Assembly (NCBI RefSeq): GCF_051200875.1
Contig: NZ_CP195191.1
Coordinates: 2,232,001 to 2,296,000 of the forward strand
Length of the DNA stretch: 64,000 nucleotides
Direction of reading: 5' to 3'
Origin: Pseudotabrizicola sp051200875
Lineage (GTDB): Bacteria; Pseudomonadota; Alphaproteobacteria; Rhodobacterales; Rhodobacteraceae
A model generated the notes under the pieces. It ran no database searches. It had not been told where the DNA came from and saw only the letters and a list, made by a program, of their open reading frames with translations. The position numbers and the translations under genes were made by a program. This document shows, in pieces, positions 50,880-59,567 of the stretch. The stretch's first letter is position 1, and each line of letters begins with the position of its first letter.

Positions 50880-53777
50880 TCACAGGACAATGGCACGCCT
50901 CTCTCCCGGCAGCGCCGCCGAGAGGGGGCTCGATGCCCCCCGAGGCGGCACCGCCGCTGTATCGGGCGTCAGAATAGAGCGCAGCAGCGCCACTGGGTGC
51001 AATCGCAATGTCAGCCGCATCGACAGGTAATCCTCGACCACCTGTTCCCCCGTTGTCATCTCGCGGAACTCCACGGCAGGCTCGATGATCCCCTCTCCAT
51101 CCATATCCCCCGCGAAAAGCGGAAGAGGCCGCGCTTTCGTCAACGCCTTTGCCTCCCACAAGGCGGCGCGGCGCGGGATTTCCAGCGCGGCAAAACAATC
51201 GGCCTCCGACAACCGCTCAACGGTATCCGGGTGCACCCCGGCCCGGCGCCAGACATCAGCCACTTCGCGGTATCCGTTGCCCCGTGCGGCAACAATCCAC
51301 TGCGCTTCCTCCTCACCCATACCCTTGATCTGCCGGAACCCCAACCGCAGGGCCAAACCCTTGTCATGGTCTTCCATCTGGTTGTCCCAGTCGCTGCGAT
51401 TGATGCAGACCGGCAGCACGACAACTCCATGTTCCCGCGCATCGCGCACGATCTGGGCCGGGGCATAGAACCCCATCGGCTGACTGTTCAGAAGTGCGCA
51501 GGCAAAGATGCCGGGATGGTGATGTTTTATCCATGCACTGGCATAGACCAGATGGGCAAAACTGGCCGCATGGCTTTCGGGAAAACCATAGCTGCCAAAG
51601 CCCTCAATCTGGGCAAAGCAGCGCGCCGCGAAATCTGCGTCATAGCCGTTGCGCTGCATCCCTTCCAGAAAGCGGTCATGGAACTCGCTGACATTGCCGT
51701 GCTTCTTGAACGTCGCCAAAGATCGCCGCAGTCGGTCGGCCTCTTCGGGTGAAAAGCCTGCCCCGACAATGGCAATCTGCATCGCCTGTTCCTGAAACAA
51801 GGGCACGCCCAGTGTCTTGCCCAGAACCGCGCCAAGGGCGTCCGAGGGGAAGGTCACCACCTCTTGCCCATTGCGCCTGCGCAGATAGGGGTGGACCATA
51901 TCCCCCTGTATCGGTCCCGGCCGGATGATCGCCACCTGAATGACCAGATCATAGAAACTGCGCGGCCGCATCCGGGGCAGAAAGTTCATCTGCGCGCGGC
52001 TTTCCACCTGAAACACACCCAGACTGTCGGCCTTGCACAGCATGTCATAGGTGGCCGGATCTTCGGGGGGCAGGCTGGCCAGATCGACCCGCTGATCGTG
52101 GTGCTTTTCCAGCAGATCAAAGGCCTTGCGGATGCAACTGAGCATCCCCAAAGCCAGAATGTCCACCTTCAGGATGCCCAAAGTGTCGATATCGTCCTTG
52201 TCCCAGCAGATCACCGTCCGGTCCGCCATGGTGGCGTTTTCGATCGGCACCAATTCATCCAGCCGTCCTTCGGTGATGATGAAGCCACCCACATGCTGCG
52301 ACAGGTGGCGTGGAAAGCCTTGAATTTCCTCGACAAGTCGCAAGGTCTGCATCAGGCGGCGGTCGGATGGGTCCAACCCGATCTCGGACAGGCGGGTGTC
52401 GGTGATGGCCTTTGGACCGCCAAAACCCCAGATCTGCGAGGACATGGCCGACAGTGTATCCTCGGTCAGCCCCATCGCCGCGCCCACCTCGCGCACCGCG
52501 CGTTTGCCACGGTAATGGATCACCGTGGCGCAAAGCCCGGCGCGGTGGCGGCCGTATTTCCGATAGATGTGCTGGATCACCTCTTCGCGGCGTTCATGTT
52601 CAAAATCCACATCAATATCAGGGGGTTCGTTCCGCGCCTCACTCACGAAACGCTCAAACACCATGGTGCCCACTTCGGGCGAAACCGAGGTCACCCCAAG
52701 CGCATAGCACACCACCGAATTCGCCGCCGAGCCACGGCCTTGGCACAGGATGCCTTGGCTGCGGGCGAAATCGACGATGTCATGCACGGTCAGAAAATAG
52801 GGTTCGTATTTCAGCTTGCCGATCAGGGTTAGTTCATGGGCCATCTGGGCACGAACCCTTTCGGGGGCGCCTTGCGGATAGCGACGGCGCAAACCTTCCT
52901 CGGAAAGCCGTGCTAGACGGGCGGCAGGGGTTTCGCCATCGGCGATTTCCGACGGGTATTCATAGCGCAATTCATCCAAGGAAAACGCAGCGCGATCAGA
53001 GACTTGTCCCGTTCGTGCCAGTGCCGCCTCATGCCCCGAAAACAACCGCAAAAGCTCGGCTTCCGGACGCAGGCGCTGTTCGCCGTGGGGGAGGGTGTTG
53101 CGGCCGAGGTCGACCACTTTGCGGCCCATGCGGATGGCGGTGAGGGCGTCGGCCAGACGGCGGCGGGAGGGGTGGTGCAGCATGGGCAGGCAAGAGGCCA
53201 CGGTGGGCAGGCCCAAACCTTCGGCCAAGGCCGCATGGCGGGCCATGCGGGCGCGGTCCTGGCCATCGTAATGCGGGGCCAGAACCACCGAACATTGCCC
53301 CGGAAAAGCCTGCGCCAGACGGTGCACCCGCGGCTCCCACCCCGCCTGTTTTTGCGGCGGCGCAATCGGGGTCAGCCGCTGACCGGGAGGGTGCAAAAGC
53401 AACTCCATCCCCTGCCCCCATTCGAGCAAATCGCCAAATTCCAGATGGCACTCGCCTTTGTTTGTCCGCAGGTTACCCTTTGTAATCAAACGACAAAGCC
53501 GCCCCCACGCCACCCGGTCACGGGGCAGCGCAGTGACCGCAAAACCATCGGTCAAGACCAGCCGCACACCGGGGATCAGACGGGGGGATGACCCGGTTTC
53601 GCGGCGCAGATCACGGGCCTTTTGATGGGCCCGAACCACGCCCGCAAGGCTGTTCACATCGGTCACCGCAAGCGCGACCAGCCCCGCATCATGGGCAGCC
53701 TGCATCATCTCTTCGGGGTGAGAAGCCCCGGTGAGAAAGGTGAAATTGGTCAGGGCGCAAAGCTCGGCAATGGGCAT
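50880..53777 (-). CDS. dnaE2: Error-prone DNA polymerase III alpha-like DnaE2 (ImuC), C-terminus apparently shortened
   Basis: 965 residues. It has a degenerate PHP start (MPIAELCALTNFTFLTGASH), the polymerase core (PPDIDVDFEHERREEVIQH and WDKDDIDTLGILKVDILALG, supplying the metal aspartates) and the helix-hairpin-helix region. DnaE2 carries out SOS-induced translesion synthesis, normally with ImuA and ImuB. The usual C-terminal OB-fold region is missing: after SMRLTLRLHPVALLRSILTP the last 25 or so residues are encoded by GC-rich palindromic sequence. DnaE2 proteins are generally well over 1000 residues. No imuA or imuB lies beside it in this window. An SOS box precedes it. Confidence 0.9.
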   Translation of the reverse strand: MPIAELCALTNFTFLTGASHPEEMMQAAHDAGLVALAVTDVNSLAGVVRAHQKARDLRRETGSSPRLIPGVRLVLTDGFAVTALPRDRVAWGRLCRLITKGNLRTNKGECHLEFGDLLEWGQGMELLLHPPGQRLTPIAPPQKQAGWEPRVHRLAQAFPGQCSVVLAPHYDGQDRARMARHAALAEGLGLPTVASCLPMLHHPSRRRLADALTAIRMGRKVVDLGRNTLPHGEQRLRPEAELLRLFSGHEAALARTGQVSDRAAFSLDELRYEYPSEIADGETPAARLARLSEEGLRRRYPQGAPERVRAQMAHELTLIGKLKYEPYFLTVHDIVDFARSQGILCQGRGSAANSVVCYALGVTSVSPEVGTMVFERFVSEARNEPPDIDVDFEHERREEVIQHIYRKYGRHRAGLCATVIHYRGKRAVREVGAAMGLTEDTLSAMSSQIWGFGGPKAITDTRLSEIGLDPSDRRLMQTLRLVEEIQGFPRHLSQHVGGFIITEGRLDELVPIENATMADRTVICWDKDDIDTLGILKVDILALGMLSCIRKAFDLLEKHHDQRVDLASLPPEDPATYDMLCKADSLGVFQVESRAQMNFLPRMRPRSFYDLVIQVAIIRPGPIQGDMVHPYLRRRNGQEVVTFPSDALGAVLGKTLGVPLFQEQAMQIAIVGAGFSPEEADRLRRSLATFKKHGNVSEFHDRFLEGMQRNGYDADFAARCFAQIEGFGSYGFPESHAASFAHLVYASAWIKHHHPGIFACALLNSQPMGFYAPAQIVRDAREHGVVVLPVCINRSDWDNQMEDHDKGLALRLGFRQIKGMGEEEAQWIVAARGNGYREVADVWRRAGVHPDTVERLSEADCFAALEIPRRAALWEAKALTKARPLPLFAGDMDGEGIIEPAVEFREMTTGEQVVEDYLSMRLTLRLHPVALLRSILTPDTAAVPPRGASSPLSAALPGERRAIVL

Positions 53778-53797
53778 GGAATCGCAGCGCATGATGT

Positions 53798-53812
53798 GAA
53801 CATATAGTGAAC
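53798..53812. promoter_or_regulatory. LexA (SOS) box GAAC-N7-GAAC before dnaE2
   Basis: GAAC (53798-53801), ATATAGT, GAAC (53809-53812). The direct repeat GTTC-N7-GTTC, seen here in reverse, is the established LexA site of alphaproteobacteria. It lies 20 bases upstream of the dnaE2 start, so LexA would block transcription until DNA damage. Confidence 0.85.
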
Positions 53813-54013
53813 AAACCTAGCGCGAGCCGGGGCGGATTTCCAGCAAATTACCATGTCACCCCGCGTACACCCTCTGTACACCCCCCGTGCAGACGGGGAG
53901 TGCTGGTACCTAGAGAACTTCAAACAGTGCCATCTCCCGACAGATCACATGACAAAGTTGTCTAACCGATCAGCAAGACGATACAATATGGCTACATTTC
54001 AATTGGGCCGAAG

Positions 54014-54622
54014 ATGAAGCTAACTTTTGATTGGAACTGCATAATAGAAGTTGAGGAAGGTCGCGCTCAAGCGCAATACGTAATCGACCTCGTAGACATG
54101 CATCGTCAAGGCCACCTTGAGGTCGCACTACTTGCCGCGTCTGCGTCCGAAAACTCCAAATCGAAAAGGTTTCCAGGAAACGCCGAACTTTTCACCGAAC
54201 GCCTGAATGGGCTAGGTTGGCAAGACTTGCCACTCGTCCCGATGCCAGCAGTACCTAGCCTTAGCTACTATGATTTCTGTTTCTATTTGGATGAAAATGA
54301 CAATTTTGAAGAGGACATGGGCAGATTATGGGAAGCCATAGCCCCAAATGTTCCTAGAGAACCAACAGATCGCTTACCAATCGGCGCCATTCTAACTGAC
54401 GAAGTTATCCAATCAGAAGAACTATCACGGTGGCGAAATACTTGGTGTGATGTTGTTTCGGCTTACTCACACATATACGCGGCTCGGGATATTTTTGTGA
54501 CCAACAATACCAGAGACTTTCAAAGCAACTGGGACAAACTCTCCAGTCTCGGGATGAAACACATTGCAACTCCAAAAGACACGCTTGCTGTGATCGCAAG
54601 CATCCGCAGCGCAAAAATCTAA
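54014..54622 (+). CDS. PIN-like domain orphan protein
   Basis: 202 residues, AT-rich compared with its neighbours and with different codon use, which suggests transfer. MKLTFDWNCIIEVEEG has the early aspartate (Asp6) and hydrophobic strand of PIN-type nucleases. AARDIFVTNNTRDFQ near the end (Asp159, Asp168) matches the conserved late motif (D.FVT.D..DF) of that fold. PIN proteins cleave RNA and often act as toxins or defence effectors, but no antitoxin gene is seen beside it. Intergenic DNA (about 200 bases) lies before it, with two GTACACCC repeats 11 bases apart (53865 and 53876). The assignment rests on short motifs. Confidence 0.6.
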   Translation: MKLTFDWNCIIEVEEGRAQAQYVIDLVDMHRQGHLEVALLAASASENSKSKRFPGNAELFTERLNGLGWQDLPLVPMPAVPSLSYYDFCFYLDENDNFEEDMGRLWEAIAPNVPREPTDRLPIGAILTDEVIQSEELSRWRNTWCDVVSAYSHIYAARDIFVTNNTRDFQSNWDKLSSLGMKHIATPKDTLAVIASIRSAKI

Positions 54623-54664
54623 GCCGACCCTGATCTGCGGCGGTGAGCAGATCAAATTAGTCCC

Positions 54665-55084
54665 CTAAAACACCATCACCATGTCCCGATGCGGGATGCC
54701 GGCGTCGTCGTAGATGGGGCCTTCGGCGGTGAAGCCGAGGCGTTCGTAGAACCCGAGTGCATGGGTTTGTGCGCCGAGTTTGGCGCGGGTGATGCCCGGT
54801 TGGCGGCGTAGTTCGTCGACAGCGGCGCGCATCAGGGCGGCGCCAAGGCCGGTGCCACGTGCATCGGACAGGACGCAGACGCGGCCGATCTTGCCGGTGT
54901 TGCCTGACAGCAGCAGACGGGCGGAGCCCATGGGCGTGCCATCGACGGTGGCGAGAAGGTGGATGGCCTGATCATCCTTGTCGTCGATCTCATCGGCCTC
55001 GCTGACGCCTTGTTCTTCGATAAAGACCTTGCGGCGCAGAAGGCGGCAGGTGGCGATGTCGCGGGTGGGGCGAATGTCGATCAT
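54665..55084 (-). CDS. GNAT-family N-acetyltransferase (ElaA-like)
   Basis: 139 residues. It begins IRPTRDIATCRLLRRKVFIEEQGVS, and the acetyl-CoA loop is VCVLSDARGTGLGAALMRAA (the RGxGxG/A motif). ALGFYERLGFTAEG completes the fold. VFIEEQGV..ADE.DD.D resembles the ElaA branch. The substrate is unknown. Its ATG overlaps the dapE stop codon (ATGA), so it is co-translated with dapE. That could mean a lysine or diaminopimelate-related amine as substrate, but only by linkage. Confidence 0.88.
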   Translation of the reverse strand: MIDIRPTRDIATCRLLRRKVFIEEQGVSEADEIDDKDDQAIHLLATVDGTPMGSARLLLSGNTGKIGRVCVLSDARGTGLGAALMRAAVDELRRQPGITRAKLGAQTHALGFYERLGFTAEGPIYDDAGIPHRDMVMVF

Positions 55085-56229
55085 GCGAAATAGTCGCGAA
55101 GGATGCGGGTGTAGATGGATTTCAACTGGTGGATTTGATCGACCTGCACGCGCTCATCGACCTGATGCATGGTTTTGCCGACAAGGCCGAATTCGACGAC
55201 GGGGCAATGGTTTTTCACAAAGCGCGCATCCGAGGTGCCGCCGGAGGTGGAAAGCTCGGGCGTGCGGCCGGTTTCGGCCTTGACCGCGCGGGCGATCATT
55301 TCGGACAGCTCGCCCGGAGGGGTGAGGAAGCTTTCGCCGGAAATCTGGATGCGGCAGGCGATATGGACGCCGGTTTCACGCTCTACAGCCTGCGCGTGGG
55401 ACTTGAGCCAGTCGGTCAGGCTGGCGCCGGAATGGCTGTCGTTGAAGCGGATGTTGACGGTGGCGGTGCCCTTGGCCGGGATCACGTTATTGGCGGGGTT
55501 GCCGCAGTCGATGGTGGTGATGGCGAGGGTCGAGGCGTCAAAATGGTCGGTGCCCTCGTCCAGCGGTTTTTCCTCGAGCCGGGCCAGCAATTTGACCAGC
55601 GCGGACATCGGGTTCTTGGCGCGGTGGGGATAGGCGGAATGGCCCTGCACTCCGGTAGCGGTGAACCAGCAGGTCATCGAGCCACGGCGGCCGATCTTCA
55701 TCATATCGCCCATTTCATTGGGGCAGGTTGGTTCACCCACTAGGCAATGGGTCATGCGTTCGCCATTGGCGGCCATCCAGTCCAGAAGCGCGGTGGTGCC
55801 GTCTTGGGCGTCGCCTTCCTCATCCCCGGTGATGGCAAGGATCACGGCGCCATCGGGAGGGGTTTCGCGGATAAAGTCGATGGCGGCGGCGGCAAAGGCT
55901 GCGACGCCGGATTTCATATCGGTGGCGCCGCGCCCATACATCCAGCCATCGACGATGGCCGCGCCAAAGGGGTCTTGCGTCCAGGCGGACAGGTCGCCCA
56001 CCGGCACCACATCGGTATGGCCGTTGAAGCCAAAGCTGCGGTTCGCGCCGCGTGTGCCCCAGCGGGCATAGAGATTGGCGATGCCGTTGCGGTCGACCCG
56101 CGTGCAGGTGAAGCCCGCGTCCGACAGCAGCGTTTCCAGAACGCCCAGCGCCCCGCCTTCGGCCGGCGTGACCGAGGGGCAGCGGATCAGGTCGGCGGTC
56201 AGTTTGACGGGATCGACGGGCTGGGACAT
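55081..56229 (-). CDS. dapE: Succinyl-diaminopimelate desuccinylase
   Basis: 382 residues, the normal length for DapE, an M20 metallopeptidase that cleaves N-succinyl-LL-diaminopimelate in lysine and peptidoglycan synthesis. Metal ligands are visible in GFNGHTDVVPVGD (His, Asp), GRGATDMKSGVAAF (bridging Asp), ITGDEEGDAQDGT (catalytic Glu pair), and KTMHQVDERVQVDQI near the end. GVQGHSAYPHRAKNP marks the dimerisation domain. The ATG at 56229 follows GGAG; a longer frame to 56334 is not needed. dapD lies 3.3 kb away in the same orientation. Confidence 0.95.
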   Translation of the reverse strand: MSQPVDPVKLTADLIRCPSVTPAEGGALGVLETLLSDAGFTCTRVDRNGIANLYARWGTRGANRSFGFNGHTDVVPVGDLSAWTQDPFGAAIVDGWMYGRGATDMKSGVAAFAAAAIDFIRETPPDGAVILAITGDEEGDAQDGTTALLDWMAANGERMTHCLVGEPTCPNEMGDMMKIGRRGSMTCWFTATGVQGHSAYPHRAKNPMSALVKLLARLEEKPLDEGTDHFDASTLAITTIDCGNPANNVIPAKGTATVNIRFNDSHSGASLTDWLKSHAQAVERETGVHIACRIQISGESFLTPPGELSEMIARAVKAETGRTPELSTSGGTSDARFVKNHCPVVEFGLVGKTMHQVDERVQVDQIHQLKSIYTRILRDYFA

Positions 56230-56517
56230 CAGACACTCCAATTTGCGCGCCCTAGCCATAACGCGCCCCACGCGCCCCTGCAATGCAGAGGCCTGTTGCG
56301 CGGCTGCTACGGTTTTCGCGCCCCGCCGGGCCAAGTGCCGAAGAACATGGCAAAAAGATGTATTGCGCGTGTCAAAAGTCTGTTAAGCCTGAACTTAAGG
56401 ATAAGTCCTGAGGCAGGGCAAGAGCAGGGTCAACGAACCCACCACTAAGCAAAAGGCGCAACCGGGCTTTGTCCGGCCGCGTGTCTTTCCCTGCCTCTTA
56501 GAAAAGGGGCAACAGGT
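56230..56517. other. Gap between dapE and the Hint gene with a possible structured leader
   Basis: No gene. GAGGCAGGG (56410-56418) can pair with CCCTGCCTC (56489-56497) over 70 bases, and the enclosed part contains a smaller hairpin around CCGGGCTTTGTCCGG. The right arm ends just before the ribosome-binding site AAAAGGGG, so pairing could affect translation of the Hint protein. Confidence 0.4.
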
Positions 56518-58098
56518 TTGGCGACCGGAGCAGAACTAGGCTACAACATCTATGCCTCGGCATTGTCGATGGCGAATTCGATCTTTGGCGAGGGCACCAC
56601 GGTCGTCGGGGCTAGCTATACCGGGCCGTCCTATTCCTCGGCGATCTACACGAATGGCGATCTGACCGGGGGCGTTGCGCCATCGAACACCGGCGTGATC
56701 TTTTCGACCGGGGACGTGCGGAATTTCACCCAGTCTTGGGGCGATCCGAACCGGTCGTCGGGCACCTCGACCGATACGTCGGGGATCAACAACAACAGCC
56801 AGTTCAATGCCGTTGCCGGAACGAACACCTATGATGCTGCCTGGATGGATGTCGATTTCATCCCGACCGGCAATGTGATGACGATCCAGTTTACCTTCGC
56901 GTCGGAAGAATACCCGGAATATGTGGCTTCACAGTTCAACGATGTGGTCGGGGTCTGGATCAATGGCAGCTATGTTCCGATCGGTGTCGGGAACGGCCTG
57001 ACCTCGGTCAACAATATCAATCAGGCGACGCAATCGAACCTGACGGTGTCAAACCTGAACGACGCCTATAACACCGAGATGGACGGGTTCACGGTAACGC
57101 TGAGCCTGACCATTCCGGTCAATCCGGGGGTCGTGAATTCGATCCGGATCGGGATCGCCGATACGTCAGACTCTCAATATGACTCGGCCCTGATGATCGC
57201 GGCGGATTCGGTTCAGACCGTGGTCGTGGCGGTGGATGACACGGTTACGGTCAATCCGAATGGCGAAAAGACGATCGACGTTCTGGCCAATGACGTGGGG
57301 CCGGGAACGGCGGAACTGATCATCACCCATATCAACGGAATTCCCGTCGTCGCGGGGCAGGTCATCACCCTGCCCTCGGGCCAGCAGGTTCGGCTGAATG
57401 CCGATGGAACCCTGACCGTCATTGGCGATGGCGACACCGAGACGGTCAATTTCACCTACACCACAAGGCTGGGCGATGGTCAGGGACCGAATGACGTGGG
57501 GATCGTCACCATCAACTCCATTCCCTGCTTTGTCGCGGGCACCATGATCCTGACACCGGATGGCGAAAGGCCGGTCGAGCAATTGGAGCCGGGCGACTTG
57601 GTCATGACCAAGGATGACGGAGCGCAGCCGGTGCGCTGGATCGGACAGCGTCGCGTTGCCGCCATCGGGACATTGGCGCCGATTGAAATTCGCGAAGGGA
57701 CCTTCGGGCCGCATCGGCGACTTCTGGTGTCGCCCCAGCATCGCGTCCTGGTGCGCGACAGTCTGGCCGAGCTTTTGTTCGGCGAAGAAGAAGTGCTGAT
57801 TGCGGCCAAGGATCTGGTCAATGGACGCTCGGTTCGGATTCGGTCGGGCGGAATGGTCGACTATTTCCACATCCTTTTTGACAAGCATCAGCTGGTTTCC
57901 TCTGCCGGTCTGACCACCGAAAGCTTTTTGCCGGGGCCGCAGACGACGCAGTTGTTTGAATCAGAGGTGATTGAAGAAATCCGGCAGATTTTCCCCAAGC
58001 TTAATCCGCAGACCGGCGAAGGCTATAGCCCGGCCGTTCGCAAGCTGTTGAAAAGCTATGAGGCGCAGCTTCTGCTGTCGGCGGACAAGGCGGCGTAG
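56518..58098 (+). CDS. Secreted-type protein with choice-of-anchor L and Hint domains
   Basis: 526 residues from a TTG start (AAAAGGGG about 10 bases before it). The N-terminal half is a beta-rich choice-of-anchor L type domain (TVVGASYTGPSYSSAIYTNG, GVIFSTGDVRNF, FTFASEEYPEYV). A short Ig-like linker follows (DDTVTVNPNGEKTIDVLAND), then a Hint domain that starts at Cys337 (PCFVAGTMILTPDGERPVEQ, LEPGDLVMTKDDG) and contains GPHRRLLVSPQHRVLV. Hint domains self-cleave as in hedgehog and intein proteins. No N-terminal signal peptide is seen, so type I secretion or another route is likely. Rhodobacterales often carry such proteins. Confidence 0.85.
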   Translation: MATGAELGYNIYASALSMANSIFGEGTTVVGASYTGPSYSSAIYTNGDLTGGVAPSNTGVIFSTGDVRNFTQSWGDPNRSSGTSTDTSGINNNSQFNAVAGTNTYDAAWMDVDFIPTGNVMTIQFTFASEEYPEYVASQFNDVVGVWINGSYVPIGVGNGLTSVNNINQATQSNLTVSNLNDAYNTEMDGFTVTLSLTIPVNPGVVNSIRIGIADTSDSQYDSALMIAADSVQTVVVAVDDTVTVNPNGEKTIDVLANDVGPGTAELIITHINGIPVVAGQVITLPSGQQVRLNADGTLTVIGDGDTETVNFTYTTRLGDGQGPNDVGIVTINSIPCFVAGTMILTPDGERPVEQLEPGDLVMTKDDGAQPVRWIGQRRVAAIGTLAPIEIREGTFGPHRRLLVSPQHRVLVRDSLAELLFGEEEVLIAAKDLVNGRSVRIRSGGMVDYFHILFDKHQLVSSAGLTTESFLPGPQTTQLFESEVIEEIRQIFPKLNPQTGEGYSPAVRKLLKSYEAQLLLSADKAA

Positions 58099-58104
58099 CG
58101 GAAT

Positions 58105-59094
58105 ATGAAAGACTGGATCGCCCTGTCTGACCTAAGCCAGCCACCAGAGGGTGAGGCACGCCCGCTGCGGCGCGCATTGTTCATCTGCGAGGTGTCTCTG
58201 CCCTTGGCCAGCACCGCGGTTGTGCTGGATTGGCAGCCGCAATGGGATGAGGCGCGGACCTTTTCAGTCTTTCTTGATGGCAAGACCGGGATTGTCGTCT
58301 TGCAGCGCACTGGAAACGCGGTGCGCCGCCATGTTCTGCCCGGCCCGCTGCCAATGGGTCAGGGAACGGCACGGATCACCTATGGCTGGAACCAGTTGGC
58401 CGACCGCTGGGTTCTGACCTTTTCGCTGTTGGGACAGGGCGAGGAACTGCGCGCCCAAGGCGTGAACCCGATCATGCTGCGCGAAGAAGATCTGTCGGAT
58501 ATGTGCCGCCCGGATGGCGCGGGATCTCGGCATCCGTCGTTGTTGTGGTTCGGCGTCACCCAAGGCAACGAACCGCCGGCACGCGCGCCTTGGGTTGGAT
58601 TGCGGACGCCGATTGAAACCGCCCGCGGACCGGTTTCTGCCGGGAACCTGAGACCGGGCGATATGGTGATGACCGAAGACAACGGTTTGCAGCCCGTCTT
58701 GAACTTGCACCGACTGCGCCTGCCCAGCCGCGGCAGCTTTGCGCCTGTCATCCTGCGCGCCCCCTTTTTGGGGCAGCGGAGCGACGTGCTGATTTCGGCC
58801 GACCAGCTTGTTCTGATGGACGGTCCCGAAGTGGAATATATGTTTGGTGAAGAGGAAGTGCTGATCCACGCCGCCAACCTGACCGACGGCACCATTGCCC
58901 GCGTGGACGGCTATCGCGCCGCAACAGATTGCGTCGCGATTGATCTGGGTATGCCGGAATTGCTGTTGGCCGATGGGCTTCGCATTCTAAGCCACGGGCC
59001 GGTGGCCGAAGCCCCGCGCTCTGTGCTGCACCCGTTTGAAGCCCAGCAATTGGTCAGCCTGATTGGGCGGCGGACAAGACACGGGGCCGCCTGA
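58105..59094 (+). CDS. Hint-domain-like protein without the catalytic cysteine
   Basis: 329 residues, 6 bases after the first Hint gene. The N-terminal 160 residues have no recognised family. The C-terminal part follows the same plan as the preceding Hint domain: GPVSAGNLRPGDMVMTEDNG, then SADQLVLMDG in place of SPQHRVLVRD, and MFGEEEVLIHAANLTDG matching LFGEEEVLIAAKDLVNG. The nucleophilic Cys of CFVAGT is replaced by VGLRTPI and the block B histidine pattern is lost, so self-cleavage should not occur. It may regulate or chaperone its neighbour. Confidence 0.8.
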   Translation: MKDWIALSDLSQPPEGEARPLRRALFICEVSLPLASTAVVLDWQPQWDEARTFSVFLDGKTGIVVLQRTGNAVRRHVLPGPLPMGQGTARITYGWNQLADRWVLTFSLLGQGEELRAQGVNPIMLREEDLSDMCRPDGAGSRHPSLLWFGVTQGNEPPARAPWVGLRTPIETARGPVSAGNLRPGDMVMTEDNGLQPVLNLHRLRLPSRGSFAPVILRAPFLGQRSDVLISADQLVLMDGPEVEYMFGEEEVLIHAANLTDGTIARVDGYRAATDCVAIDLGMPELLLADGLRILSHGPVAEAPRSVLHPFEAQQLVSLIGRRTRHGAA

Positions 59095-59101
59095 AAACGG
59101 A

Positions 59102-59428
59102 TCAGTCGAAAAACGGCGTCATCTGCGCGACGATGACCGAGTTTTCTTCCAGCGCCCGCTGCATCAGTTCTTCGTCCTCGGCGCCGATCTCTTCGCCCGC
59201 CGCGCGGCGTTCGTCCAGCGTGCCAAGGCCCTGCACTTCCAGCACGGCCAGATCCGCGTCTTTCAGGATGGCCACGGTTTCGCGCACGGCTTCTGCCTCA
59301 TCCACGCCAGAGGCATAGCACAAGAGCGCCCCGCCCGTTGCCTTGTCGGGAAGGCCATCGTCTTTTTTGCGGCCGACTTCGACAACAAGGGAGAAGACCT
59401 GCTGCGGACGTTTCGGTTTCTCTGTCAT
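59102..59428 (-). CDS. Conserved hypothetical protein, 108 residues
   Basis: A short, acidic soluble protein with an alternating strand-helix pattern (VFSLVVEVGRKKDDGLPDKA, GALLCYASGVDEAEAVRETV, then ILKDADLAVLEVQGLGTLDE). The even spacing of hydrophobic residues and absence of signal peptide suggest a small alpha/beta cytoplasmic protein of Rhodobacterales. I do not recognise a function. It is convergent with the Hint pair and lies about 140 bases downstream of dapD on the same strand, separated by a terminator. Confidence 0.7.
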   Translation of the reverse strand: MTEKPKRPQQVFSLVVEVGRKKDDGLPDKATGGALLCYASGVDEAEAVRETVAILKDADLAVLEVQGLGTLDERRAAGEEIGAEDEELMQRALEENSVIVAQMTPFFD

Positions 59429-59510
59429 GACCCACCTTTTCTTTGCGGGCCTCTATAGCGGGTTGCGGAAATGCTGAACAGCCCCAAGCCCGCCGGGATG
59501 GGGCGCAAAG

Positions 59511-59540
59511 AAAAACCCCGCACCCTGTTGGGCGCGGGGC
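59511..59540 (-). terminator. Intrinsic terminator of dapD
   Basis: On the minus strand CCCCGC (59539-59534) pairs with GCGGGG (59521-59516), with a further GCCC/GGGT pairing inside, followed by TTTTT (59515-59511). A classic hairpin plus T-run, 28 bases after the dapD stop. Confidence 0.85.
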
Positions 59541-59567
59541 TGATCTTTGGGTCTGTGCCGCGGCGGA

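Noticed and set aside
51864..52832. 322-codon plus-strand open frame opposite dnaE2
   Set aside because: Antisense shadow of the dnaE2 polymerase core; rich in His, Gln and Arg as expected from reverse-complement high-GC codons.
53865..53883. GTACACCC direct repeats as a start of a CRISPR or iteron array
   Set aside because: Only two 8-base copies 11 bases apart; no further units or spacers follow.
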